In this document: positions 39,936 through 50,014 of the stretch, in pieces
How the letters are laid out: every line of letters starts with the position of its first letter
Position numbering within the stretch: position 1 is the first letter of the stretch
Assembly (NCBI GenBank): GCA_964019425.1
Contig: OZ025797.1
Coordinates: forward strand, 434,001 to 498,000
Length of the DNA: 64,000 nucleotides
Reading direction: 5' to 3'
From: Flectonema sp. DT1601
Lineage: Eukaryota; Euglenozoa; Diplonemea; Diplonemida; Diplonemidae
The notes under the pieces: generated by a model
The model's input: only the letters and a program-made list of their open reading frames with translations
The model's database searches: none
What the model was told of the DNA's origin: nothing
Made by a program: the position numbers and the translations under genes

Positions 39936-42900
39936 ATGACGAAACGGAGCGGCAGCTCCATCAGCGATTCCGAAAACTGTGACGAAGCAGTTGAGTCTCT
40001 TGCAGACTCAGCTGCTTCGTCGCAGCAAACAACAAAAAAAAAAAAAAACGGGAGCAGCGGCAGCTCCATCAGCGATTCCGAGCTAAACTGTGACGAAGCA
40101 GTTGAGTCTCTTGCAGACTCAGCTTCGTCGCAGCAAACAACGAAAAAAAAAAAAAACGGGAGCAGCGGCAGCTCCATCAGCGATTCCGAGCTAAACTGTG
40201 ACGAAGCAGTTGAGTCTCTTGCAGACTCAGCTGCTTCGTCGCAGCAAACAACAAAAAAAAAAAAAAACGGGAGCAGCGGCAGCTCCATCAGCGATTCCGA
40301 GCTAAACTGTGACGAAGCAGTTGAGTCTCTTGCAGACTCAGCTTCGTCGCAGCAAACAACGAAAAAAAAAAAAAACGGGAGCAGCGGCAGCTCCATCAGC
40401 GATTCCGAGCTAAACTGTGACGAAGCAGTTGAGTCTCTTGCAGACTCAGCTGCTTCGTCGCAGCAAACAACAAAAAAAAAAAAAAAAAAAAGGAGCAGCG
40501 GCAGCTCCATCAGCGATTCCGAGCTAAGCTGCGACAAAGCAGTTGAATCTCTTGCAGACTCTGAATCATGGTTTGGTGAGAAATGGAATGCAATGGAAAT
40601 ATATAAAAAAAACCAATCTCGCGGAATGCAAGACATTGACACTACAAAAGCTGCTATCGAAAATCTTTATGAAAATGCGATATCTGGAATAGAAAATGGG
40701 AGAGATGACTTTGAGATTTCGTTGGAACAAACTACTGATAGAGCTATGAATGTGACTGAAGTCTTAGCTCAAGAAGATGAAGATGTTGGAAGTAATGATG
40801 TTCTTCTTCGATTGGTGTGTCAAAAAACTGTAAAATATTTTATGAAGAATGTGAGAGGATTAGAATTTGAGATGTTGAAATACGTATCCCAACACAACGC
40901 AACTTTCGAAGATTACCAATTCGAGTTTAACGATTTCAAAACAGTCACTCTCCTAATGGCTGAGGCTAACGAAGACATGGACACTCGTGCTGCAGCTCGT
41001 TATGAAGAAGAACACTCTAGCTCATTTAAAATTAGTTCTCTCTTTTTCAAAGATACGAATCAGATTCTACAACTCCCTCCTGAAACATTAGAATCAGCGA
41101 ATAGTCTTGCTGTAGCTGTAAGAGACAATGTACTGCATTATATTTATGTAGAAGTTTGTAAACTTTGTACCGATGATGATTCTCCTTCTATTGGTAGTAG
41201 AATACCTGCTGTTGATATTTTAAATACTTTTAGAAATATTATACCAAAAAAGAAACAACGTCGATCTGTTTTAACAAGGATTCTAAAAACCTCTGAGAGA
41301 TCTCTTACTGAAGATCGACTTGCTGCTTGCAGTATTGGATTCACAGCCAAGTCAAGACCCGTAGAACTTTTCAAAGAGTTGCAACACATTCCATACAGCG
41401 GTATTCACAGCAATACTAAAGATGCCCCTTATTATGGTCCATTTCGAGCTGAAGTATATTCTGGAGTCCCCTTAAGTCGAGAAGCTAATTTAAAGAAGTG
41501 CAGAAAACTATTCAAACAAGGTAACATGAATATGATTCACTTTGGTCTTCAAAGAAGTGACTTTAACAATTCTGATCTACTGTCAGGTTTTCTAAAACGG
41601 AATGAGTGTAAAAGTATCCGAGCCGATCTCATTGAGATGAGTAATTGTATTGTTTCACACACAGCTTGGAAGATTTTTAAGCACCGAATTAAAGAGAGAG
41701 TCTCAGCTGTTCCTTTATCTGATGAGGATAGCCAATACGTCAGCAAGGAAGACTTGACTAAAGCACTTATCCACATGGTAGAAAGACATGTCATTAAGGA
41801 GGAAGATTTCTGCGAAGTATATTTCAAACTCACAGCCATAGCTGTAGACGATAACAACGTCGACAGCACCAAATGCCGTGTCGCCGAATCAGCTGTATGG
41901 AAAGATCTGTGCTACATTTTCAACGGACAGATTGACAAAAAAACACTGTTATTAAACTGCACGAAGAAGTACACCAAAGCAATTGCTGGTCTTGGGTATC
42001 CAATCACATACGCTGAGAGACAGAGTAAGTCAATAAGGAACCAGTTTTATTTTCTTTCTTATATTTTGTTTGTCATCTGTTTTACTGCTTTCATTGGAAT
42101 TACAAAGGAGGCTGCTCCTGCGTTCTTCTTCAACTTTGCGATTGAAGAATACGTGGGTACAGATGAGATGGGCGACAAATCTTCTTTTTGGTTTCCTCAA
42201 AACTTCTATGACACTGTAAACGAAGAAGAATACTGGACCTGGTTTAAGGGGCCGTTGTTGGAAACATTTTTTAATTCAGAAAGTGGCGGCCCAGGTCTTA
42301 AAGAAACAGTTTCTTTCTCGAATAAACTAATTGGTGGTATCATGGTTAGACAACTGAGACAAGAAAAAAGAGATTGTCTGGGACTCAGTGATCTCATTAA
42401 TAACAATATTACATCGTGTCAACCACCCGCAGATACCAGAGCGTCAACAAACTGGAACCCAGTAAGCGACAAGCAATTGATTAATACAACAGCACCAAAT
42501 ACAGAACAGAAACGACGATCAGACAGTACTAGATATCCTTGTTTAGTTAGTGAATTACAAAACACTATTCGGTTTAAGAGAACCGTTCGAGTGGCAGTTC
42601 TCTCAAATGATAAGGATATTAGTAATCTCGCAGCATACGTGTCTAGACATATTATTGAAGATCGTTTGAGTGTTTATGTTGACTTCATTGAAGATATAAT
42701 TCCGATAGAGGCATTGAAACAAGTATCTGATCCCGACGGTACCATCGACGTCGTATTCGACATCAGAGACATTAGAGATGAATATGCACTAAATCAGTAC
42801 ACTTCAGGGTTTAAGAAGACACAGTTCTATGATGGGACTCAATCAGGTTGGTTTTTAACACCAGAAGGTAAAAAACAGTGTGAAGCATGCGCGACTACCG

Positions 42901-45506
42901 GTGTTAGTGCGTTGTCGTCTTTTGCGAATAGTAAAAAGTTCAGATCAACACAAATAGATGCGAATGGTCAAAAGGAACCCACTGGAAATAGAGGAGTCAT
43001 TCACAGTTATGATCCAAGATATGGAGTTCATACTTTTGTAAGTCAGTTAATTGATGGTCTGGGATTGTCTGAAACAATGTCATCAGAAGTAATTCAAGAA
43101 GAGGATCCCCCTACAGCAACAGACCCAGTCACTGAGATTGCAAACTACACTTATATAGCTGAGGCAGCGTCATCAACTAACCAGCCTCTCATATTCTACG
43201 GAACATCATTATCAAGACTTACAGTTGGGACATCAGCAGTGAGGATTCCAATGCCGGATTATAGTTCAGATTGCTTTAACACTCAAACATCACAGTATAC
43301 CTGTGGCTACCCGAAGGATAGTGGTAGTATTATCTACAGGGAAACCTTATCAGAGAAGAATCCTGATATCGTTCAACTACTTGAAAGTATTCAATTTACT
43401 GACAAGGACTTGAAGACGATGATAGGATCACTTAATGAGGGAAATAATTATACGGCAGCTGCATGTTCTTGGTTGAAACAGCCAGAGACAGAATGGCTTT
43501 GGGATAAATGGGTTAGAAGAAGTCTTTCTGATGATCTCAAAAGAAGAGAAACTGAATACGCGAGCGATTGTTATGATGATTGGCATATCGAACCATTTCA
43601 ATTATGGTTTAATGTTGGTGATGAGAAAGGGTACTATTCAAAGTCTGGTAATAAAACTATTCAAAAGATGCTTCAGAACTCTGATGGGTCAGATTGGATG
43701 CCGACGATGACTAGAAATGAATACCACCAAACAAAACAATCGGCCTCAGAAGGATCTCTAGAAAATGAAACAATATGGAAACGTCAAGAACCCTGGGTAT
43801 ATCGTACATGTTCTGAGCTTGGTACTGCATCAGAAATCCGTTCTTACCCTGGCCTTGTGACTGATGAGTTTAGTCAGCTGTCAACATACTACGCCTGTGG
43901 TGGTTATGGAACAGTGTTCACACTTGATCAAACATATAATGAAATAGTTAGTCAAGTTGATGATTTAATAAACAATCAGTGGATTGATGCAGCAACTCGT
44001 CAGATTGCAGTTGAATTCTTTGTTTATAATCAAAACAATCGTTTGGTAAGTAGATTCCAATACAGCGCTGAGTTGACAGCAACTGGTGGATGGGCAATGT
44101 CAAAGCAGGTCCATACTTTTAAATTATTTCAGCAAGAAGTAACAGACTTTTCGTACTGGACTGTACTTGTGTTAACTATTTTATTTATGATGTTTGGTAT
44201 CTATGCAACTATGAGAAATATACATAGAGTCTGGCAGGACCGACTTAGTTCTCTACGTCACGAGGCTTTGTACGCTCACGGAAATGTGTGTCCACTTTTC
44301 ACATACAGAGGACGGAGTAGAAATAGAATTCGAGGAATCGGAACAAGATTGATCTCAGCGTTTATGGCGACTTACGTTTCTAGTTTCTGGAACTTGTTTG
44401 ACACTTTCTTCTACACATTGTTAATATACTCATGGTTCTTAAGATATGAGCAAGTCAAAAGGGGACTAAGTGGCACTAACATCTCTTGTATTAGTACCTT
44501 CCCTGGTGACTTCCAACGTATGTCAGAGTTAGCTCTCCTGCAAGAGTACTTTGATGGGGCTGCTATGCTGTTGGCGTACTTTAAACTAATTTATTATTTG
44601 AAGGAATCGACTGAGCAAATCAGACGTCTCGTAAAAACTATTGGAAGAGCGAGTACTCTCATTTCCTACTTATTGTTATCTTTTGTTATTGTAATGGGAG
44701 GTTTCACGCTTTCAGCTTGGACAGTTTATGGTCCCTTGATTGCTGAATTTCGTGGTGTCGCAGGTGCATTTCTAGCCTTACTGTTTATGATGATGGGTGA
44801 AGTGTCTGCTTTCTCTAGCATGTCTGATTTTAGACCAACGTTTGCGCTTGCGTTTTTTGTTATGTTTTTCGTGTTGGTTATTTCTGTGTTATTCAATCTG
44901 CTTATCGGTGTGATTACGAACACCTTTGGAACTGTTTACAAGGAAAGGTTTGACCCAAACCCATTCTTAGCGATGGCAATTCATGACCCGGGGGCAGCAA
45001 CGTGGAATGCAACTCGAGCTAACGCGATGACGGTTTCTATTTCAGAGTCAGCTATCGCTGGTGAATTCCAACGTTTGATAACAGGTGAGCGAAACCGTTG
45101 TCCAAGAATCTTTTGGGAGATGTATAAAAAACTTCTCGTTGGATTAGAATCACCTGATCTCGGAATCTGTCTTCGTTCTGCAGTTGCTGCTCGTATTATT
45201 GCCAGAATGAATGGAGCAAGTTTTGAACTTCAAATTGATGAAAGCGATGGAATCGATCAAGTTGAGTCGTACGACTTATCTTCTCTCTCAATTCGTTCTT
45301 TCATCGATGACGCTGTCGGTAAATCTCGCGCACCAATGCTTGAAGTCTTTCTGGTGGAACTACCCAGCAAGATTCTCGCTCACAACAAGGCTAAAGAATA
45401 TGTCAGCATGCTTATTGATCATAATAATTGGCGTAAGAAAGTTGAAAAGTATATCAACTTTGAAGTTGGAAACAAAGTACAATCTAAGACAGATGAGAAA
45501 ACTTGA
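39936..45506 (+). CDS. Polycystin (PKD2)-type channel with embedded OpuAC-like solute-binding domain, copy 1
   Basis: 1856 residues. The N-terminus carries five tandem Ser/Lys-rich repeats, then about 500 cytosolic residues. S1 is near 702-724 (FLSYILFVICFTAFIGI). The extracellular polycystin (TOP) domain starts with EEEYWTWFKGPLLETFF and ends with CGGYGTVFTLDQTYNEIV, QWIDAATRQIAVEFFVYN and ATGGWAM, all close to PKD2. Between these halves, residues about 870-1195 look like an OpuAC/ProX binding protein. S2-S6 follow (about 1405-1670), with pore MMMGEV and S6 FFVMFFVLVISVLFNLLIG. Members are Ca2+-permeable cation channels of cilia or membranes. Against copy 2, a small deletion near 45477 shifts the frame and replaces the last residues with VQSKTDEKT. 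Confidence 0.93.
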   Translation: MTKRSGSSISDSENCDEAVESLADSAASSQQTTKKKKNGSSGSSISDSELNCDEAVESLADSASSQQTTKKKKNGSSGSSISDSELNCDEAVESLADSAASSQQTTKKKKNGSSGSSISDSELNCDEAVESLADSASSQQTTKKKKNGSSGSSISDSELNCDEAVESLADSAASSQQTTKKKKKKRSSGSSISDSELSCDKAVESLADSESWFGEKWNAMEIYKKNQSRGMQDIDTTKAAIENLYENAISGIENGRDDFEISLEQTTDRAMNVTEVLAQEDEDVGSNDVLLRLVCQKTVKYFMKNVRGLEFEMLKYVSQHNATFEDYQFEFNDFKTVTLLMAEANEDMDTRAAARYEEEHSSSFKISSLFFKDTNQILQLPPETLESANSLAVAVRDNVLHYIYVEVCKLCTDDDSPSIGSRIPAVDILNTFRNIIPKKKQRRSVLTRILKTSERSLTEDRLAACSIGFTAKSRPVELFKELQHIPYSGIHSNTKDAPYYGPFRAEVYSGVPLSREANLKKCRKLFKQGNMNMIHFGLQRSDFNNSDLLSGFLKRNECKSIRADLIEMSNCIVSHTAWKIFKHRIKERVSAVPLSDEDSQYVSKEDLTKALIHMVERHVIKEEDFCEVYFKLTAIAVDDNNVDSTKCRVAESAVWKDLCYIFNGQIDKKTLLLNCTKKYTKAIAGLGYPITYAERQSKSIRNQFYFLSYILFVICFTAFIGITKEAAPAFFFNFAIEEYVGTDEMGDKSSFWFPQNFYDTVNEEEYWTWFKGPLLETFFNSESGGPGLKETVSFSNKLIGGIMVRQLRQEKRDCLGLSDLINNNITSCQPPADTRASTNWNPVSDKQLINTTAPNTEQKRRSDSTRYPCLVSELQNTIRFKRTVRVAVLSNDKDISNLAAYVSRHIIEDRLSVYVDFIEDIIPIEALKQVSDPDGTIDVVFDIRDIRDEYALNQYTSGFKKTQFYDGTQSGWFLTPEGKKQCEACATTGVSALSSFANSKKFRSTQIDANGQKEPTGNRGVIHSYDPRYGVHTFVSQLIDGLGLSETMSSEVIQEEDPPTATDPVTEIANYTYIAEAASSTNQPLIFYGTSLSRLTVGTSAVRIPMPDYSSDCFNTQTSQYTCGYPKDSGSIIYRETLSEKNPDIVQLLESIQFTDKDLKTMIGSLNEGNNYTAAACSWLKQPETEWLWDKWVRRSLSDDLKRRETEYASDCYDDWHIEPFQLWFNVGDEKGYYSKSGNKTIQKMLQNSDGSDWMPTMTRNEYHQTKQSASEGSLENETIWKRQEPWVYRTCSELGTASEIRSYPGLVTDEFSQLSTYYACGGYGTVFTLDQTYNEIVSQVDDLINNQWIDAATRQIAVEFFVYNQNNRLVSRFQYSAELTATGGWAMSKQVHTFKLFQQEVTDFSYWTVLVLTILFMMFGIYATMRNIHRVWQDRLSSLRHEALYAHGNVCPLFTYRGRSRNRIRGIGTRLISAFMATYVSSFWNLFDTFFYTLLIYSWFLRYEQVKRGLSGTNISCISTFPGDFQRMSELALLQEYFDGAAMLLAYFKLIYYLKESTEQIRRLVKTIGRASTLISYLLLSFVIVMGGFTLSAWTVYGPLIAEFRGVAGAFLALLFMMMGEVSAFSSMSDFRPTFALAFFVMFFVLVISVLFNLLIGVITNTFGTVYKERFDPNPFLAMAIHDPGAATWNATRANAMTVSISESAIAGEFQRLITGERNRCPRIFWEMYKKLLVGLESPDLGICLRSAVAARIIARMNGASFELQIDESDGIDQVESYDLSSLSIRSFIDDAVGKSRAPMLEVFLVELPSKILAHNKAKEYVSMLIDHNNWRKKVEKYINFEVGNKVQSKTDEKT
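39950..40510 (+). repeat. Coding minisatellite, alternating 108/111-bp units
   Basis: Five to six units encoding SGSSISDSELNCDEAVESL plus a short Ser/Ala stretch and QQTTKKKKN. Complete units alternate between 111 bp (SAASS) and 108 bp (SASS), so the array grew by copying a two-unit block. Copy 2 of the gene has a single unit. The A-run encoding KKKK is a slippage site in each unit. Confidence 0.9.
42540..43515 (+). other. OpuAC/ProX-like binding domain inside the channel ectodomain
   Basis: Lobe 1 features: TVRVAVLSNDKDISNLAAY, then GTIDVVFDIRDIRDEY and GTQSGWFLTPEG, as in glycine-betaine binding proteins (strand, IDV, GKxGWFVP). Lobe 2 features: QPLIFYGTSL, LSEKNPDIVQLLESIQFT, LNEGNNYTAAACSWLKQ and EWLWDKWV, matching the K-P-x-x-x-x-L and EGK-x-x-x-x-A-A-x-x-W pattern near the end of OpuAC. 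The region lies at a place where PKD2 has only a loop. Assignment is from pattern memory. The same domain is at about 55765-56740 in copy 2. Confidence 0.7.
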
Positions 45507-46763
45507 TAAGCTCCTCTCTAGAAGATAAAAATATTATTTAGGTTACTTTCCTCTTCATATCGTGCGATTTCGATATTTATTTTTGTCACCTTACGAGTTG
45601 CTGACATCACTCACATGTTGTTTTGTGGGGATGGTTCTGTTTGCGCTTTTGTTTCGCGACCTAACAAGGAAAGCCGTTCCTTCTTTTTGCTTTTCAATTT
45701 GTTACTGTTATCCGTATTCATGTCGTGGTAGATGTTAATATTGGAGAGAATTGGGTGTCTCACTCACTCTCTTTTATTTTATTCTTGCAGTCAATACAAA
45801 GTCTGCATCTTGTCCTTATTTGAGAATCAAGGGAGCTTATTATGTGTGTACTACTGATGTTGTAGTAGACGCATAATAAGTAGACTTGTCTCACTATCAG
45901 TTAGCTTTTCCTTTTTTTTTTTCCTGCTCAGAGACTCGGACACATCCATAGAATACCGTCTGAGCATGAGTGGAAACCTTTTTATTTTTTTTATTATTCG
46001 TTCCCCATAAACATAACTCAGCCCAACTCATTTTGTTGGTATCCCGCGTTCACTGATATTTATATAGGGGACTGTGTTAAATGGTAAAATAAATAACCAT
46101 GTTGACGTGATCCCTTTGCTGAGAATGGCAAACGCGATGAGTAGGACAGGCCTGACACTGCAGTGTCCCCCTTGCTTTCGCTGAAGAGGGCTGGGTAAGG
46201 GGAATGGTCCGAAGAAAGATTTTTTAATTTTAGCCCGAAACCAACCATTATTTGTTTGTTGTCCTACGAACTTTTGCATTCGATTGAATTTTCCCGCCCT
46301 CTCCCCTTCTTTTGACTGATAACCATTAGTACTAACTATTCATGCAGTCAATACAAAGTCTGCATCTTGTCCTTATTTGAGAATCAAAGGAGCTTATTAT
46401 GTGTCTACTGATGTAGTAGTAGACTTGTCTCACTATCAGTTAGCTTTTCCTTTTTTTTTTCCTGTTCTCTTTTTTTTATTCTGCCCCTATCTTCAACAAG
46501 ATATTTAAAAAAAAAAAAAGAAGAGAGAAAGGAGAAGAAAAGGAACACCGCAGTCACCCACCCAATAGTACGATCACCCGATCAGCTGAAGTGATGAACG
46601 GTGAGTTTCGAGTACTCGTGTCCCGTTACCACCTAGCGATTGGTTGCTATGTTTATTTGTTTTTCTCTCATTACAAAAATTCTCTATTTTTGGTATTGCT
46701 CAATATCAAAATAATGTCTTCTTTTTTTCAGTAAGATTAAATGTAGCGAAGAAATATGTTTTC
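45507..46763 (+). other. 3' flank of channel copy 1
   Basis: Aligns with the flank of copy 2 (58772-59477), but holds a direct repeat of about 120 bp (45787-45925 and 46343-46465) with about 420 bp of unique sequence between, which copy 2 lacks. It includes a TTTTTTTCAG acceptor-like site ending at 46731, now without its own gene. No open frame of note. Confidence 0.55.
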
Positions 46764-46851
46764 CCTCTCTTGCTTGAAAATGCAGTATCAAATTACCTCT
46801 ATTGCAGGAAGAAATTTTTATTTTTATTTTTGTCACCCTCCCTTTCGATTC

Positions 46852-46900
46852 GCCTGTTTAGATGTGAAGATCTAAAAAAGATCTTCACATCTAAACAGGC
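46852..46900. repeat. Perfect hairpin, 22-base arms
   Basis: Arms begin GCCTGTTTAGATGTGAAG and are separated by five A bases. The hairpin stands near the left end of the retroelement, just before the reverse-transcriptase coding region, and may be a terminal or foldback structure of the element. Confidence 0.85.
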
Positions 46901-49112
46901 TCTCCTCCTAGCCAAGGACAAAGCAGAAATTCTTCCAACAATGAAGGTATCCAGATACCTGACAACAAAGTTGGAAGATCTGTTATGTGATCGCGCAAAC
47001 GATAGTTCAACGATCGAAGCAACAACCGAATTGTGTGAACCATCGACATGTAAGTGTCATTCATTCATTAAGAAAGAATTTCAAGAAGACGAAACACATG
47101 TGATGACACATTCATCTAAATTAAACATCTCGAATAGACTTCGAACACTTCTATCGAAAGGAGCAAGATATCGACTCTTTGAAGACCTGAGAAGCATATC
47201 GCAGGAAATAATGAATTCGATTGACGAGTATATCATTCAATATTTTATGGATGAAAAATTTACTCCGCTGAGTAAATTCCTAAAGAATGCCATTAAAAAA
47301 CAAATCGGGAAACTTCCACAAATTGACATTGTAGATGAATTCAAACAAGTCGAAAAAGAAGTCAAGAAACTCAGAGAGCACCTTGTATTTACTAATATTG
47401 ACAAAACAACTCACGATATTGCTGTATGTTGTAAGAAGTATTATACGCACAAGTTGAGTGAACAAGTCAACAGCAACTCTGTTTATCTTACAATTCCGGA
47501 AGAACAGAGAGAACCCATAATGAAGAACATTGAAAGCATCAACAAAAAACATAAATTTCGACATCCGATAACTTACCATACTTATATGGTAATCCAAAGA
47601 TGCACAAGGTTCCACCTAAATTCAGATTCATAGCTGGCACGTCTAACAAAACAATGGAAGTTCGATACATTAACTCCAGAATTTCACCGGCACTTTTTTC
47701 TGCAACCACAGACATGGCTACAGAATTCTCTGGTATCATGAAAACATTTATGTCTATAGTTAAAAAAGTCGAAACAGAGAAATCTGATACAACAGGAGTC
47801 AGAAAATACTTCATTGTGGATAATGTTGATGAAGTTGCTCAGTACATTAAAAGTAACTACTCCTCTCTTCAAGAAATGAGAGTGAGCACTTTTGACTTCT
47901 CAGACAACTTACCACATACAAAAATTAAAGCTGTTATTAATACATTAGTCGAAGAATACATTGGAGACAATTTGATAGTTAGAGATAAACGAAGTCGAAT
48001 TGGTAAAGATTTCTACTTGGCAAACGAATTTAACGAGGATGTGCAAGTTGCTTACAATATAGAGGAGATCAAGGAACTACTGAATGTAATACTATCTAAT
48101 TCTTATATTAAAAATGGTGACCATATGTTAAGGCAATGTCATGGTATTCCAATGGGTTCTCAATGCTCTCCTCACATTGCTAATCTGTACTGCTTTGGTA
48201 TCGAAAAGAACTGGATTGACAACATCATCCATAGCAATGGTTTAAGTATTGCTAATGACAGGATAATCTTCAGATATATTGATGACTTTCTAATCTTTAG
48301 TAAGAATGAACCTACTCCACCTCCGCAAGCTGAATATCAAATGTCATACACAGATACGTCACTGGGACGCAATGACATACGGAATGAGAGTAAGATTTGA
48401 AGAAAGACCAAGAGGACATCCATTCATTCGTCTGTCAATATGGGATAAAGAACATCTGTTCAATTTTCAACCCATCAAATACACAAGCTCGACATCAAAC
48501 GCACCAAGAAGCCTTGGTCCGGGCATATTGAAAGGAGCCTTGTACAGAGCAGCAACTAATATTAACAATGACTTCGATTTATACTTGGAAATCGAAAAGG
48601 TGATTTACAGGTTACGCAGCCGAGGGTACTCGAAGAAGAGCCTCTTCCCACAATACAAAGATTTCATTCTTAGTACATACTGGGACTTTCCGAAACAGAG
48701 AGATAACCTCCAGCAATTCTTTTTCAAGACAAATTGGAGATATGACAAGGAACTACCCGTCACTTCTGAGAAGAAAACAATCCAACAGTACTACAAACTG
48801 AATGGACGAGATGACATTTATAACATGTTACTCGATAAGAACGTTGGGTATGCAAAACTAAAAAAGTGTAATAACACCATGGTTACTGCATTCCGGATTG
48901 CAAGTCACTCAATCACTAACAATCCAGATCAATGTCTAATATGTTCCACCGCAATAAACAAGAACACTGAGACACAGATTGATGCTTTGGATATTAAATA
49001 TCGCAATGGAATATTCAAAGTAACCAAATTTTGCAAAGACTTCGACAAAATACTACCCCTGTTAACATTAGTATTCTATCATACGACCAGGGTAAGACAA
49101 CCCGTGAAATAA
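46901..49112 (+). mobile_element. Reverse transcriptase region of the Penelope-like element
   Basis: Recognisable RT features: GNPKMHKVPPKFRFIAG (fingers), VSTFDFSDNL (motif A), LRQCHGIPMGSQCSPHIANL (motif B) and FRYIDDFLIF (catalytic YxDD), followed by a thumb with RPRGHPFI and LRSRGYSKKSL. The FRFIA...IPMG...YIDD signature matches RTs of Penelope-related elements common in aquatic invertebrates and protists. The region does not form a single open frame. Confidence 0.8.
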
Positions 49113-50014
49113 TTAACAAACATGTGAATCACGAATGTCACATGGTTGTTGTTCGTACTAATGGAGGTTATTACTTTCCAATTACAAGTAAATATACGGA
49201 AAGTGATATTCAAAAACTCTTCCTCAAGGTTGACACGCCTGGAAAATCGGCGGAAGTTACAACAGAACCGAAAACAAATGAACCTCAAAAGAGTACAGAA
49301 GGGAAGTCAACTCCTAACACACCAGATACTGATGTAGTTATGACAGATAATACTACAGAAACGCAAGAAGATGAAACGGAAAAATCTCAGATTGAAAAAC
49401 CGGTTATGAAGAATGATAGAGATCCTGAATGGGATATCTCGATCGATAAAAGATTTCCTATTTCTATGCACACTAAACCAGCTGAAGGCCTTAACAGCGG
49501 TGAGTGTGGTTGGGCCACCATTAATTTTATGGCTGATTATCTGAACATCGAGAGAATTCAGATATCTAATGTCTTTAAGATTCAAGATGAGTTGGCAACA
49601 CAAGAAATGAAGTGGTTAGGATTGGTTGAGATGTTCCAATTTAATCCTGATGGATGGTTTCACCAATTAGTCATATATGAGACAATTAAGATTCATCTGT
49701 CCTTAGAAATACACCACTGTACCAGCGCAGAAGATTTAGATAAAGTCAACAATATACTCAAAGAACAAAACCTAAAACGCTTCCCATTCGTTATAATTAC
49801 ACGTAGATTAGCATACACTCACTATATCTTATTTATCGGAAAAGATACAGAGTATACAGGATATGATATCATTCAACATACTCCAAGTTATGAAACGTGG
49901 AATGACATTGCCAGGATATATCCTTTGGAAACATTTGACTATCACTTCGCATTCTGCCCTACAAAAAACAATCCTATGGAGCATGGAAAACAAACAAGAG
50001 AAAGATACTCTTAG
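49031..50014 (+). mobile_element. Papain-fold (Josephin-like) protease domain of the retroelement
   Basis: A linker rich in Thr and Glu precedes a compact domain with LNSGECGWATINFMADYL (possible catalytic Cys), DGWFHQLVI, and AYTHYILFIG (possible His). The order and the GWFHQLVI block recall Josephin-type deubiquitinases, but an OTU or other papain-like fold is equally possible. Cysteine proteases of OTU and Ulp1 type are known passengers of retroelements. Confidence 0.45.

Noticed and set aside
39881-40642. Minus-strand open frame over the channel minisatellite
   Set aside because: Produced by the repeat unit read backwards; it has no start context and is contradicted by the conserved + strand gene.
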